The position numbers were made by a program, and so were the translations under genes. The notes beneath the pieces are model-generated. The model worked only from the letters and a program-made list of their open reading frames with translations, was not told the DNA's origin and did not search any database. A DNA stretch of 64,000 nucleotides from Nannochloropsis salina CCMP1776 (taxonomy: Eukaryota; Sar; Eustigmatophyceae; Eustigmatales; Monodopsidaceae), in the NCBI GenBank assembly GCA_004565275.1, contig SDOX01000175.1, positions 35,899 to 99,898 of the forward strand, read 5' to 3'. Every line of letters starts with the position of its first letter. The first letter of the stretch is position 1. Positions 1 to 10,300 of this stretch are shown piece after piece.

Positions 1-127
1 CGGGAAGGAATAGAGAGGGAGGATCTTAATTTTCACCTTGTCCCGCACTAGCGGATTGCATGTTGCTGACTTGTTCCTTCCCTTTGTCCTCTTTCCCTCT
101 GCTCTTCCCTCCCTCCCTCCCTTCCAG

Positions 128-1114
128 GACGGGATCCTCACGCGCCGCTCTCGCAAGGAGCTCGAGCACGACATAGGCCAGTACTACGTCTTTACCCGGG
201 ATGGGCTCACGGTCGCCTGCGGCCAACTCCGACGGTACGTCCTCCCTCCCTCCCCTCTCCCTCCCTCCCCTCCTCTCCCTTCTTTCGTGTCTCCCCACTC
301 TGGTGCCGTCCCAGCTCCCGTCCGTGTCGTTCATGAGATCTGCCTGTGTTGGGCCCCCCCTCACTCCCTCCCTCCCTCCCTCCCTCTCGCCCTCCCCAGC
401 TTCGGCGACTGTGCCGAGATAGGTTGCCTGGCAGTGCACCCGGCGTATCGCAAAGGCGGGCGTGGGGACTCGATGCTCTCCTACTTGGAACGCATCGCCG
501 TGAATACGGGCCTCCCCACCATCTTTGTCCTTTCCACTCGGTTCGTCCCGCCTTTTCTTTCTCCCTCCCTTCCCCCCCCCCCCTTCCTCCTCCCCTTCCT
601 CGTTCCTCATCGGGCTTGACGAGGCGTCACGGGTGGATGGTGGAAGAGCCTCTCCCCCCCGGCCCATGCGTGCGCGGCATCGGGTTGTCTGACACCCACC
701 CTCCCTCCCTCCCTTACTCCTCCAGCACCATGCAGTGGTTCTTGGAGCGCGGCTTTGAAGAGCGGTCGGTGGGGGCCCTCCCAGAGTCGCGGCGAGACAT
801 ATACAACTGGGAGCGCAAGAGCAAGATCTACATGAAGGTACGGGAGCTCACGCGAAGGAGGGCGCGAGGGAGGGAGAGAGGGAGAGAGGGAGCGAGGAAA
901 GGAGGGAGGGAGGGAGGGAGGGAGGGAGATTCAATGATGCGGGCTGTCAAAGGGGCGACTTGGACTCGCGGATCCCAAATGGCCCACTTTCGACGGTTTG
1001 CTCAATTTCTCTTTCTCCCTCCCCCTCTCCTTTCCTCCCTTTGCCCCCCTCTCCACGAAGGACATCAAAACCGTCCGCGATCTGGACGCTGAGGAGCTCT
1101 TCTACAACGTGTAA
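128..1114 (+). CDS. N-acetylglutamate synthase, C-terminal GNAT part (5' end outside window)
   Basis: Last four exons of an amino-acid N-acetyltransferase that makes N-acetylglutamate from acetyl-CoA and glutamate, the first step of arginine synthesis. Exons read as 128-234, 400-540, 726-837 and 1061-1114, all with GT-AG borders and matching phases; stop TAA at 1112. Conserved blocks in order: DGILTRRSRKELE, then CGQLRR joined to FGDCAEIGCLAVHP, then GGRGDSMLSYLERIA (acetyl-CoA-binding region), IFVLSTR joined to TMQWFLERGF, and LPESRRDIYNWERKSK. These follow the bacterial ArgA / plant NAGS C-terminal domain block by block. The amino-acid-kinase-like N-terminal domain must lie upstream of base 1. 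Bases 1-127 read as intron. In algae and plants this enzyme is usually plastidic, but the targeting end is not visible here. Converges on the CoA kinase gene. Confidence 0.88.
838..1060 (+). repeat. Intron with (GGGA)n near donor and (CCCT)n near acceptor
   Basis: Last intron of the N-acetylglutamate synthase gene. Bases about 867-930 are a G/A-rich (GGGA)n run. Bases about 1015-1055 are a C/T-rich tract before the acceptor AG at 1059-1060. The two tracts are complementary and could pair within the transcript; the purine tract could also form a G-quadruplex. Confidence 0.6.
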
Positions 1115-1956
1115 TGAGAGGAGAAAAGAACGGAGGGAGGGAAGGAGGGAGGGCGGACGTGTCTTCCCACGGAGCTTGGGCAGGGAGATGCAACCACATT
1201 GTAAAGTAGGAGGGAGGGAGAGGGGATGGATATCACAAAGGAAGAATGGATCGAAAGAGAGGCGCGGTTAAGCGGATTGGACATGCTCTAGGGGAGAAAG
1301 AAGAAGAGACGGGGCATTTTAAGGGGGTCCTGGAGCGAGAGAAAAGGGGCGGTCAAAGCGAAGCGTCGACGATTGCGACCTAAGAAATGACCACCAGTGG
1401 TTCCTTTCGCCTGCGTCAGGTGGCAATAGAGGGAATATACTCGTTCCTTTTGGTGCATGGGCCACGCAAACGCATGCCTCGTCCGTGCTCCCGGCGCTCT
1501 GAGCCCAGCCCCCTTGTCGCGGACCCGTTGCCTTGCCCGTCCCTCCTGCCCCACGGCGACCTCGTCCCTACATAGACGCGGCGACCGCGACCGAGGCCCC
1601 CGAGATTCCCCATCCCTGCAGGCACGTGCGAGTCGTGCTCGATTCGCCTCAGTCTCAGGGACGAAAAAGGGGGGCCTCTTCTGCCTCCGCGGCCTCCACG
1701 CTCGACGCAGCACGAAGCTCCTGGGGAGGGTAGGGGAAACAGCACCGGATGTATGTCCAGTACTGCCAGCGCAACGGCCTGGCTTTGTATACTTTGCTTT
1801 CATTTTTTTCTTTTTTCTTTCGCGCCTTTTTCCATCCGAGCGCTGGCCTCCGCCCCTCCTGCGCTCCTGCTCCCTCGCTCAAAAGCCACCCTCCTCTTCC
1901 CCTCTCACATCCCTATACACACCCTCCCCTTCCTCACGCTTTTTCTCCCTCCCCCC
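1115..1956. other. Convergent intergenic stretch, no gene supported
   Basis: Lies between two convergent 3' ends. Open frames here are low-complexity or antisense and show no domain. A T-rich run sits at about 1800-1822. Otherwise only short GGGA/CCCT tracts and probable 3' untranslated sequence. Confidence 0.5.
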
Positions 1957-3551
1957 CTACTTCATCCGAAACCGCAGCTGCAGCATGGAAACGAGGATGG
2001 CAAAGCCAACTCCAGCTGTCAGTATTCTCCACCTCGCCTTTAAAGCAGCCCGTCGCCGCCGCAGGGTGCCCCGTTCCTCCCAAGCACGTTCGACCTGAGG
2101 GAGGGAGGGAAGGAGGGAGGGAGGGAGGACGGGAAAGTAGGAAAGGGGGGCCGAGAGTCATCCGGCCGCACGGGAAATGTGGCGGCATGCACGGAGGAAG
2201 ATGGGAACGAAGGGGAGGAGGGACAACCGTGGAAAAGCCGAGAACATCGAGAGGAGCCCAACAGAGGGAGGGAAGAGGGCAAGGGCGCAAGGACGGGAGG
2301 AAAGAGCGAGAGGCGACATACCTCTTTCTCCAGGTCGGCAACGGTGCCGTTGTTCCATATCACCCGATCCGCTTTTTCGATCCGTTCCTGGTTGGTCATT
2401 TGTGCCTCGATGCGCCGGAGTGCGTCTTCCGCAGAGAGATTGTTCCGGCTCATCAAGCGGGTTCTGAGGGAGGGAGGGAGGGAGGGAGGGAGGAAGGGAG
2501 GGAGGGAGGGAGACCCCGGGAAGACCAAGGAAAGGAGGATGACGAGCCAAAAGGGATGAGGAGCGTGTCGCCACGGGCAGACCCCAGGTCACCTGGCAAC
2601 GTAGCAGCCTATCCCTCCCTCCCTTCTCCCCCCCTTCCTCCCTCCCTCCCTCTCTCCTTACTTGGCCACCTCCGGTTCGGCGGCCACGACCCACACCTCG
2701 TCCATGGCGTCCTCCCAGCCCGCCTCCAGCATCACCGCCGCTTCCACCACGGCAGCGTGGATGCCGGTCTGAAGGGAGGAGGGAGGGCCGTGAGGCGGGG
2801 GAACATGCCATTTCCCAGGTGCAATGTCTAGCGACCTTCACTTTTCCCCTCCCTCCCTCCCTCCCTCCCTCCCTCCCTCGCTCCCTCCCTGCGGCCCACC
2901 TCCCCCAAGGCCCGCAGGTCCTCCTCCATGAGCCTCCTGATCTCCGGCCAAACGATGCCTTCCAGCCGGTTCCGCTCCTGGGGCGAGGAGAAAACGATGC
3001 GGCCCAGGGCACGTCTAGGGGGGGGGCAAGAGGACGTGAGGGGGAGGGCGGGGAGGGCGGGAGGGCGGGAGGGAGGGAGGGAGGGAAGTACGGACCGGTT
3101 GATCTGCCCATCCTCTCCCACAATCTCCTCCCCAAAAGTCTTGAGCAACTGCCGGTAGCATGGCGTTCCTTTCGCGTAGCTCCGATGACCGAGAATGTCC
3201 GCGTCCAGCACCGAGACCCCGTATCGACCCTGGCACAACCGGGTCACCATGCTCTTCCCGGAGGCAACTGGGTAAAGAGGAAGAGGTGGTGGTGAGCGCG
3301 ATGTCATCCGAGTATTCGGGGGCGGTCATACGCGACGATCTTCCCCCCAGCGCGCGCGTGGGCCCCTCTGCTTACTTTTTAACGTAGCTTCCTCGATTAC
3401 CGTCCCTCCTTCCCTCCCTCCCTCCCTCTTTATCTTCCCCCCTCCCTCTTTCCTCCCTCTCTCCCGACTCACTTCCCCCCGTGACTCCAATCACCAAAGG
3501 CCGTCGCCTGCCTCCGCCCCCGCTGCCCGTGCTACTGCCTCCTCCACCCAT
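1957..3551 (-). CDS. coaE: Dephospho-CoA kinase with C-terminal membrane segment
   Basis: Phosphorylates dephospho-CoA at the 3'-ribose hydroxyl, the last step of coenzyme A synthesis. Six exons on the minus strand: about 3551-3473, 3267-3096, 3014-2900, 2768-2662, 2463-2322 and 2094-1957. Exon 1 joins exon 2 to give the P-loop GVTGGIASGKS. Then come the acceptor motif DADILGHRSY, INRRALGRIVFSS, LEGIVWPEI, and the C-terminal RLMSRNNLSAEDALRRIEAQ and ADRVIWNNGT, in normal family order. The last exon ends with a single hydrophobic helix (ILTAGVGFAILVSML) followed by a short basic tail, so the enzyme is probably tail-anchored, with its active site most simply cytosolic. The first Met (3551) follows a Gly/Ser-rich leader; an upstream non-coding or short exon is possible. 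Introns are packed with (GGGA)n and (CCCT)n. Confidence 0.85.
2464..2661 (-). repeat. CoaE intron 4 with complementary G-rich and C-rich ends
   Basis: Read on the minus strand, the donor is followed by a GGGAGG-type run (plus-strand about 2,610-2,655). The acceptor is preceded by (CCCT)n (plus-strand about 2,465-2,515 as GGGA repeats). The same arrangement occurs in the neighbouring intron 2769-2899. Confidence 0.6.
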
Positions 3552-4815
3552 TGCGCCCTTCTTCCCCCCGGAAGCCTCTGCATTCCCCACCGACGCGCAA
3601 CCCAGTAAATAAAATCAGAAAAGAAGAGACAAAGCAAGGGAGAATGAGCGTGCTTGAATTTACCGGCATGTGCCCGGGCCAAGTGGTCGCGAAAAGTCAA
3701 GCATAAAGCAGAGCAGACAGCATCCAGGAGGTTAAACAGTTATCATTTTTATTTCCCCCCGGTCATGGTGGTGCGAGACTCTACCTTTCATGTCACCCGC
3801 TCCGTCCTGATGCTGCTGACCGAAGCGCACGACGCGCAAGGGCGCGGAAGTAGCACGAGTGTGCGGAATGTTGCTCGAAGAGTAAGGTCTCCACGGAGAG
3901 CCGCCGGGAAGAAGTAAGAAAGAAGTGACGGGGCTAAAAAGCGGAAGGAAAAGGCACAGGCACAGGGACGAAAGAACGACGAGGCCTTGAATGGGATGAA
4001 TGGTGCTGGGACAAAGAGGTTTCTTTTCTCCTGTGGTGATGATGGGGAGGAAAAATCTGAACGTTAAAGTGCCCGAGAACGACGGACTAACGGGTAGGCG
4101 AGGTACACCAAGGATCTCACCGCTTATAATCCTTTTGGCATGAGCGTGGAAAAGGCATCAACTGCCTCTACCGCCACGTAGACAATGCATACGACATGAA
4201 TGAATCAAGCTCGGACCAAGTGAAGATCCAGTGTTTTCATCGCGACATAACTGTCCCACGGCGAGAAAGCGAGAGCCTCGAGCCGCTTGTTCGGGCCTGG
4301 AAAGCCACGCATCCATTGACCTTCGCCATGGCTCCAAATGACACCAGACATGCACCCACCCACCGAGGCACTTTTCGTGGCCAAATCCTGTGCTACGAAG
4401 ACCCGTCCAGTCATTTGGTGGGCATTGCCTCGTAATAGTCGCCTCGGAAGGCGTGCACCCTCTGATAATTGAGGCGATCTTGACGTTTTGGGGCGTCGCC
4501 AGCCGGGTAAAGGGGGGCAGCATTTCCCAGATCCCCGCAAGCGGTGAAAACCCCAAAAACGCGAAAGAACGTGCACGACGTGTGAATAATTCCCACGACA
4601 TGATCACGTTGTATCTCGCGGTGGACAATAATGGCATGCCCGGGCCTTGTCCGCCGGCATGTGTTCGTGCACGCCAGACATATGCACCCATTGCCCGGGG
4701 GAAAAAACGGCACCCGGCCCTCGCCTTTTCTCCTAGAGCGGCCGGCACGCGGCGGAAGACCACTCCACTGTTACACGCGACAATCACGAGCATTTCGCCT
4801 ATCTATGTACCACAG
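3552..4815. other. Divergent intergenic region
   Basis: Separates the CoA kinase start (minus) from the Tudor-knot gene start (plus). Several open frames cover 4158-5091 on both strands, but only the part after 4816 connects to a recognisable protein. It should hold both promoters and 5' untranslated regions. No RNA gene or repeat recognised. Confidence 0.45.
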
Positions 4816-6695
4816 ATGGATGTAAATAACGCAACGCCGTCTGAAGAGACGACGGGGTCGGATTTTACGCAAGAGGGACGGCCAAACTTTGCAACGACTG
4901 GCAGCGTGGGGGTAAATGTGACGCTGGCAGCCGATACCTTCCAGGAACAACAAGTTCAGATTTTAGACGATTTTAACCACGCAATCCCGAAGATTTGTGG
5001 ACACAGTGCAACTAAAGCTGAATACAACCTGGACGTAGATGAAGCGTGGCGGTGCAATTTACAAAGTGGCGCCGTCGAGATACAGGTGTGAAAGGGAGGC
5101 AGAGGTCGAAGAAGAAGGGCAGTGTGTGAGTCATCCAGTCTCATAAAAATGGCTACAATTAATGTCCACGCTCCTCTCTCACTCTCAATAAGTGTCTAAT
5201 AGCTTATAGACACCAGAATAAAGGCCTGTTTAGTGAGCTAGTGATGCAGGACTTTTCGAGAGAGAGGGGCAGGGTAGATATGACGTCATACATTAGCAAG
5301 GATTATTTTGACTTTTCTTGCCCAATATTCACGACAATAACAAGGTTGAGGGCATTTGGCGCTGTGGACGGGTAGTTAACCGCTATGATAGAAGATGGTT
5401 TGATGCGATTGTCTACATCGTTGACACGTTAGCGCGAAGACTTTTGGTGTCGTATCTCGGTAAGGCAGCATGTGGGGAGGTCGTAGAAGATGAGGTGTTT
5501 GAGGTTTTACGTTGCGAAATGCGACCAGGCCAGAGCGTACAATTGCGTGCTAATGGCATCGTCGGATTGGTGGGCGTTTTCTTTCTCAATTCCGGGAGCT
5601 TTTGGTCTAAACTCCGGGCTCACATCGAGGCCCTCCCCTCCCTTCCTCTTTGTCCTTCTCCATCAATCCGCTCCCCTCCCTCACACAGGTTGGCCTAAAG
5701 CGCCCCCCAACCAACGCTACGGCAGCCTGGCCGAAGAATGGATCTCGTTTGAAAGCCCTCGCCTCCGTTGCCTGCCTTGCAGCTCCCCGGTCCCCACCTT
5801 GACGCCGTCCTCCCTCCCGCCCTGGCGAGTAGGGGATAAAGTCCAAGTTTTGATCGACCAATACGAACAAGAGAGCCGCTGGAGTTATTGGCGTTTCCAG
5901 GGGGGGTTTGCACGGGGAGTGACGGGGGAAGATGACGCGGCCTCGGCCGCCCTTGTGAGCGTGGAGGTGCTCCCCACCGACCCGGAGGAGTCCAAGGCGG
6001 ACGGGCAAAGGCCGACCCTCACGGCCGCCGGGACTGGGGCGACGGCGATGCAGGGCGAGGAAGCACGGGACAGGCGGATGGCAGGCCTAGCGACGACAGC
6101 TTCCTCGATGGCGGCGGCAGCAGTGGCTGCACCTGCGGGAGGACAAGGAGTCACGCTGGCCAGCACGCATTCACCCGTACCGTCGCCGATGGAGGGACAG
6201 AGCCCCTGTGCTTCAGCTACGGGACTGTCACGTCCCCCAGCGCTCCTCCCTCTCCTTCCCTCCGTGTACAGCAGCCTCCATCCCTCCCCTTCCTCCTCCG
6301 CCTCCTTCTCCTCCTTCTCCTCCTTCTCCTCCTTTTCCTCCTTCTCCTCCCCTAACTCATCTCCTGTGTCCATGTTTGTCTCCTTGCCCGCCTCCAGCCC
6401 AGCCTTGGCACCCCGAGGGACTCACATAGCGCCTCCCCAGGCCTCCTCTTCCTCCTCCTCCTCTTCCCCCTCCTCCTCCTCCTCCTCCTCCTCCTCCTCC
6501 TCCTCTCCTTCCACCAGCTTCCCCTCGGCGCTCCCCTCTTCCCTACCCATGCATTCAGCGTCGTTGCCCTCGCAGGAGGCAGACGCAGACCCCGCGACCA
6601 GGAGCCTGATATGTAACAAGAACTTGCACCACCCTGCCTCTACCTTGCTCCCCGCCTCCCAGAGGCCGCACGTTCCCTTGATGACCGTCATCTGA
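4816..6695 (+). CDS. Tudor-knot / chromo-barrel domain protein with Ser/Pro-rich tail
   Basis: Probable chromatin-associated reader; exact role unknown. Proposed exons 4816-5085, 5345-5459 and 5689-6695, with compatible phases, give 463 residues. Residues about 91-154 form a Tudor-knot-like barrel: VVNRYDRRWFDAIVYIVD, then YLGW, then EEWISFESPRLR. The W-x-A-x-V, Y-x-G-W and E-W-I pattern is typical of MSL3/MRG15-type barrels. YLGW is created exactly by joining exons 2 and 3, which supports that intron. A second barrel-like stretch (VGDKVQVL to SYWRFQGGF) follows. The rest is low complexity, with long Ser runs encoded by TCC repeats at about 6290-6350 and 6440-6515. Exon 1 is the least certain part: it rests on phase agreement and one donor. 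Targets of the barrel (methyl-lysine or other) cannot be told from sequence. Confidence 0.6.
6290..6515 (+). repeat. TCC/TCT microsatellites inside coding sequence
   Basis: Two blocks of TCC-type triplets, at about 6290-6350 and 6440-6515, encode Ser/Phe and Ser runs in the tail of the Tudor-knot protein. The length is probably variable between strains. Confidence 0.7.
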
Positions 6696-7399
6696 TTAGG
6701 GCAAAGACCGTCAAAAGAGCACAAAGGGCAAGGAGGAAAGGGACTGTGTTTGTGGGAGAAGGGACAGCGTGGAAATTGGTGCTGAACGAGCTCGCCTCGC
6801 GTTTGCAGAGACCATACATGGTTGCTCCAGGCAGCGAAGGGGGGGTTCTGGGAAGTGCGGTGTCAACGGATCCTGGAATTGCGATGGCGACATAAAGATA
6901 TCTACACATGTATATGTATTTATATAGAGTGAAGAAAGTCGAGATAGGGATGGTGGAGGGTGGGAGAGCTGGACAACGGAATCGTGGGACAGGCCCCGTT
7001 TGCCGGGTGCGGCTCCCCTTATCATCCCTGTGCACAAGCCGTCAGAACGAAAGGTCATCAATAAGTAACGCAAGAGAAAGCCTTCGGCAGCCAGCAATGG
7101 AGCAGTGCCGGCGTGGACACAGTTGAGCTCACTTGCTTATGCTTGACAGCCGGGGCAGGTTGAAGCGCGGAGGGATGTTTTCAACCCAAACAACAGGCAG
7201 GTGCCTACACGCATATACTGTTTTTTCGAGCCCCAGGCCGACCCCACGACCATCATCAATTCAATTACCTTACTTGTACAATCCTCATCGCTGACACTTT
7301 CCCGTTTTTTAAATGTGCCTCTGAAGGTCGTTGTCGCGTTTTGATTTTAGATATACAGATATCGCATTTTCACCATAATACTTTGCTCAATGTTTACAG
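6696..7399. other. Convergent intergenic stretch, no gene supported
   Basis: Between the Tudor-knot gene and the 1,743-residue membrane protein gene, which converge here. It becomes AT-richer towards 7,290-7,400. A few short open frames show no conserved sequence. Probably two 3' untranslated regions. Confidence 0.5.
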
Positions 7400-10300
7400 T
7401 TACTTGTTCCTATTGTGATTTATCAACCTCTTGTTCCATCCCTCCTTCTCCCCCATCGCCAATACCTGCCGCACCGCACTGAGCATCTCAATACGAGCCT
7501 CATCGTGCTCCGGCGGATTGGACCGCTGCTGCGCTTGGTAGCTCGGGCTCGCTGCTTGCTCCGCCGCTCTCTGGCCACCGCACCCGGAGAACAATCGAGC
7601 AGGAGCACCCAAGCCCTCCACCCGTTCCCATCCCGACCCCCCCTCCGGTCCAGCCTTAAGGTCCACCGACGGAAAAGACGGGGCCTCCGACGTGGATAAA
7701 ATCTCGGGGGTGCGGTCTTGGGGTGCCATGAGACCATCGCGGACACCGCCGTAGGCGTCGACAATGATGGCGAGCACGAGGGCGCTCTCAAGGGAAAGGG
7801 AACGGTCGACCACGCGGTCATAAGCCATGGACCGCGCGGAGAGCATGGAGCATTCCACCTTGAAGATCACCACAGAGCGCAGACTGGCCTGATAGTCAGC
7901 GATGTAGTCCGCCAAGAAGAGCGCACCGTCGGTACCCACGTCGTTTCCTGTCAGATTCAAGGAGACGATTGAAGATGCGTGGGCGCCCCCCCCCCCCGCC
8001 CGAGCCGCGTGCCGGGAGCTGGCCATCGACATGGGCGAAGGGGCTCCTGGGGCTCCCTTGCCACTCTCCTCCAAAGCCTGAGTCCCTTCTTCAGAGGCGT
8101 CTCCGTCCGAGGAAACATCCCCCAGGGACGATCCAGACGCGTCAAACATGTTCTCGCGCATTTTCGACACCAAGGAGCGGACCCCGTAGTCGGTCAAGGC
8201 GTTGCCCTCCAGTTGCAGGCTCGTGGGCATCCCAGTCGCCGTCACGTCCCACAACGAATACAATATATGCTCCAGGAAGAGGTCGTCGATGCCCATGTAG
8301 CTCAAATCCAGCCGCAATGTGGCCACGCGCATCAGTCCCTTGGCATGCACCTCCTCCACCAAGGCCTTCATGGCCAAGATCTTCATGTCTTTGGTACTCT
8401 TGTGGTCGTGCTTGATTTTCCGACACACTTTCACAAGGAATCGGACAGCCCCGTCTGCCCTCTCCCTTTCTTCGATCACATTCCCTCTATCTGGGTCCAA
8501 GATCCATTGCAGATCGCGTGGGTGGTGCAAGGCAGCGGCTGCCGTCTGCCGCAACTTGACGTCGATGCTGCTGGTGGAGGCTTCCTTATACAATTCTCGG
8601 TGCATCTCGGAGACGAAGCTTCTCTGCTCTTGGATGTCGGCCTGGGACAGGGCCCGAGTTCTCTTCTCCTGCCCCTGATTCAGGTACAGCGGCTCCCTGT
8701 CGTACGCTTCCGAGCCATAAGTCAACAGCAAGTCGAGGCAGTCGCGAGACCAGCTGCAGAAGGCCAAGCCCACCAGGGAGAAATAATTTTCCTGGTCCGT
8801 CCATCGGCCCTTTTTCTCGTCCGGTCCCCAGGCGGTCGGATTCCCCCTCTCACTCTTGCACCGCACCAAGGCCCGGTCAGCGACGTCCATGGCAATGGAA
8901 TCCTTGCGTCGGCCCCAGACACGGTCCCGGGTGCCGGGTCGCTCCCCTCCTGGGGCCACGCCAAGGTTCTCATGGTGGAAGATATGCCCATGCCCCCCCC
9001 CCAAATGGCTGTCTATGTAAGCACCGACGCTCACGTCTGCGCTTTGGGTTGGCTCAGGTTGCGAACCGACTTCTTGCGGCTTGTTGGTGCCTGGGTGTTT
9101 CCCAGATATGGGCCCGATATTTGCCTGTGGCTGAGCGTTGGTGATTAGAAGCCGAGGAGCCATGGCTTGAGCACAGCACTCATCTTTCTCTGCGGGTGCC
9201 ACCGAAAGTTGCCCCTTTCCCGAAAAGGAGAGCATTGTCCGAGAGAGGGATAAGCGCGGAACTGCCCTCCCAAAGTGTGGTCGACGCTCCTGAACATGCT
9301 TCGACTGATTCAGGGAGAAGCGCGTGCACGAGGCGGAGAAATCCCGCAGGGAGGGCCCCAGCATAGCAATCGGGACCACCACCCACCGGAAGAGGAAAGA
9401 GTGTCGCGAGATGTCAATGGCGCCTTTGACCAGCTCCTCCTCGGTGAACAAAGTGTGATGAGCGAGCAGTAACTCCAAGACATCCGCCCGGCCCATGTAT
9501 ACCGCGATTTGCGTGGGAGAATACCCGGCAAAGCCTACAGGTTTCACGTCCTTGGGTTTCTCGTAGCGCACGTCGGCTAAGCCTTGTTCGAGCAAGTCGT
9601 GGACGCGCCGGACCTCCCCCTTGAACGCCGCCTCGAACAAGGCCCGCGATTCTCGGTCGGCCAATTCCTTCTCCCGCGCTCTGTGTTCCATGCTTCGCTC
9701 TTGGAATTGCTTGTACTTGAAACGGAAGGCCCGCCACAGTGCTAAAGGATTAAGGATGCAAATTGCCACGAGTATCACAACCAGGTTTGGCGCGAGGATG
9801 AGGTACAGGACCCATGGTACGCCGGTGGGGGAAACGACCAGCCAGCCTTGGTGCAGGCTGAGGGCAACCGAGACGTTGAATGTGCTGCAGACGTCAATGA
9901 ACGATTCGAGCATGTTTTCGGTCCGCCGGATGAAAGGAGAGCAGGTAAGCAGGGTCAGTGCCGTTCCACCGATCAGCACGACCGACGCCACGATGGTGGA
10001 GAGGCTCCTGGCCATCCCTTGCCCGTCTTGCGTCACGATCAGGGCTACCAGGAGGCCGCGTTGGATAAAATAGGCCCAGAGTTTCCACCAGGAGAATCGG
10101 GGCCGGAGGGACCTCCAGTAGTCATCGATCGGGTGCCCATGCGCCATTTCATACGCGGCTTCGGTCCAATGTCGGCTTTGCCTGGCGGCAATCCGTTTCT
10201 GCCGCAAAGAAATTCGGACCCGTCGAAGCACCGCCTTCCGCTTGTAGCCGTCCGTGATGAGCGGCATGGAGCGGGCGTAGTGTTTCAAATTGTTCACCTG

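Noticed and set aside
1749-2831. 360-residue plus-strand frame through the CoA kinase region
   Set aside because: Runs through CCCT/GGGA repeats and antisense exons; the minus strand has a complete enzyme there.
4158-4793. 211-residue minus-strand frame upstream of the Tudor-knot gene
   Set aside because: No recognisable motif, overlaps other open frames on the opposite strand, and its splice context is unclear.
5190-5212. Hairpin GTGTCTA ... TAGACAC
   Set aside because: Lies inside the proposed first intron of the Tudor-knot gene; no sign of a transposon end or RNA gene.
7979-9148. 389-residue open frame on the plus strand
   Set aside because: Antisense to the large membrane protein; no conserved motif.
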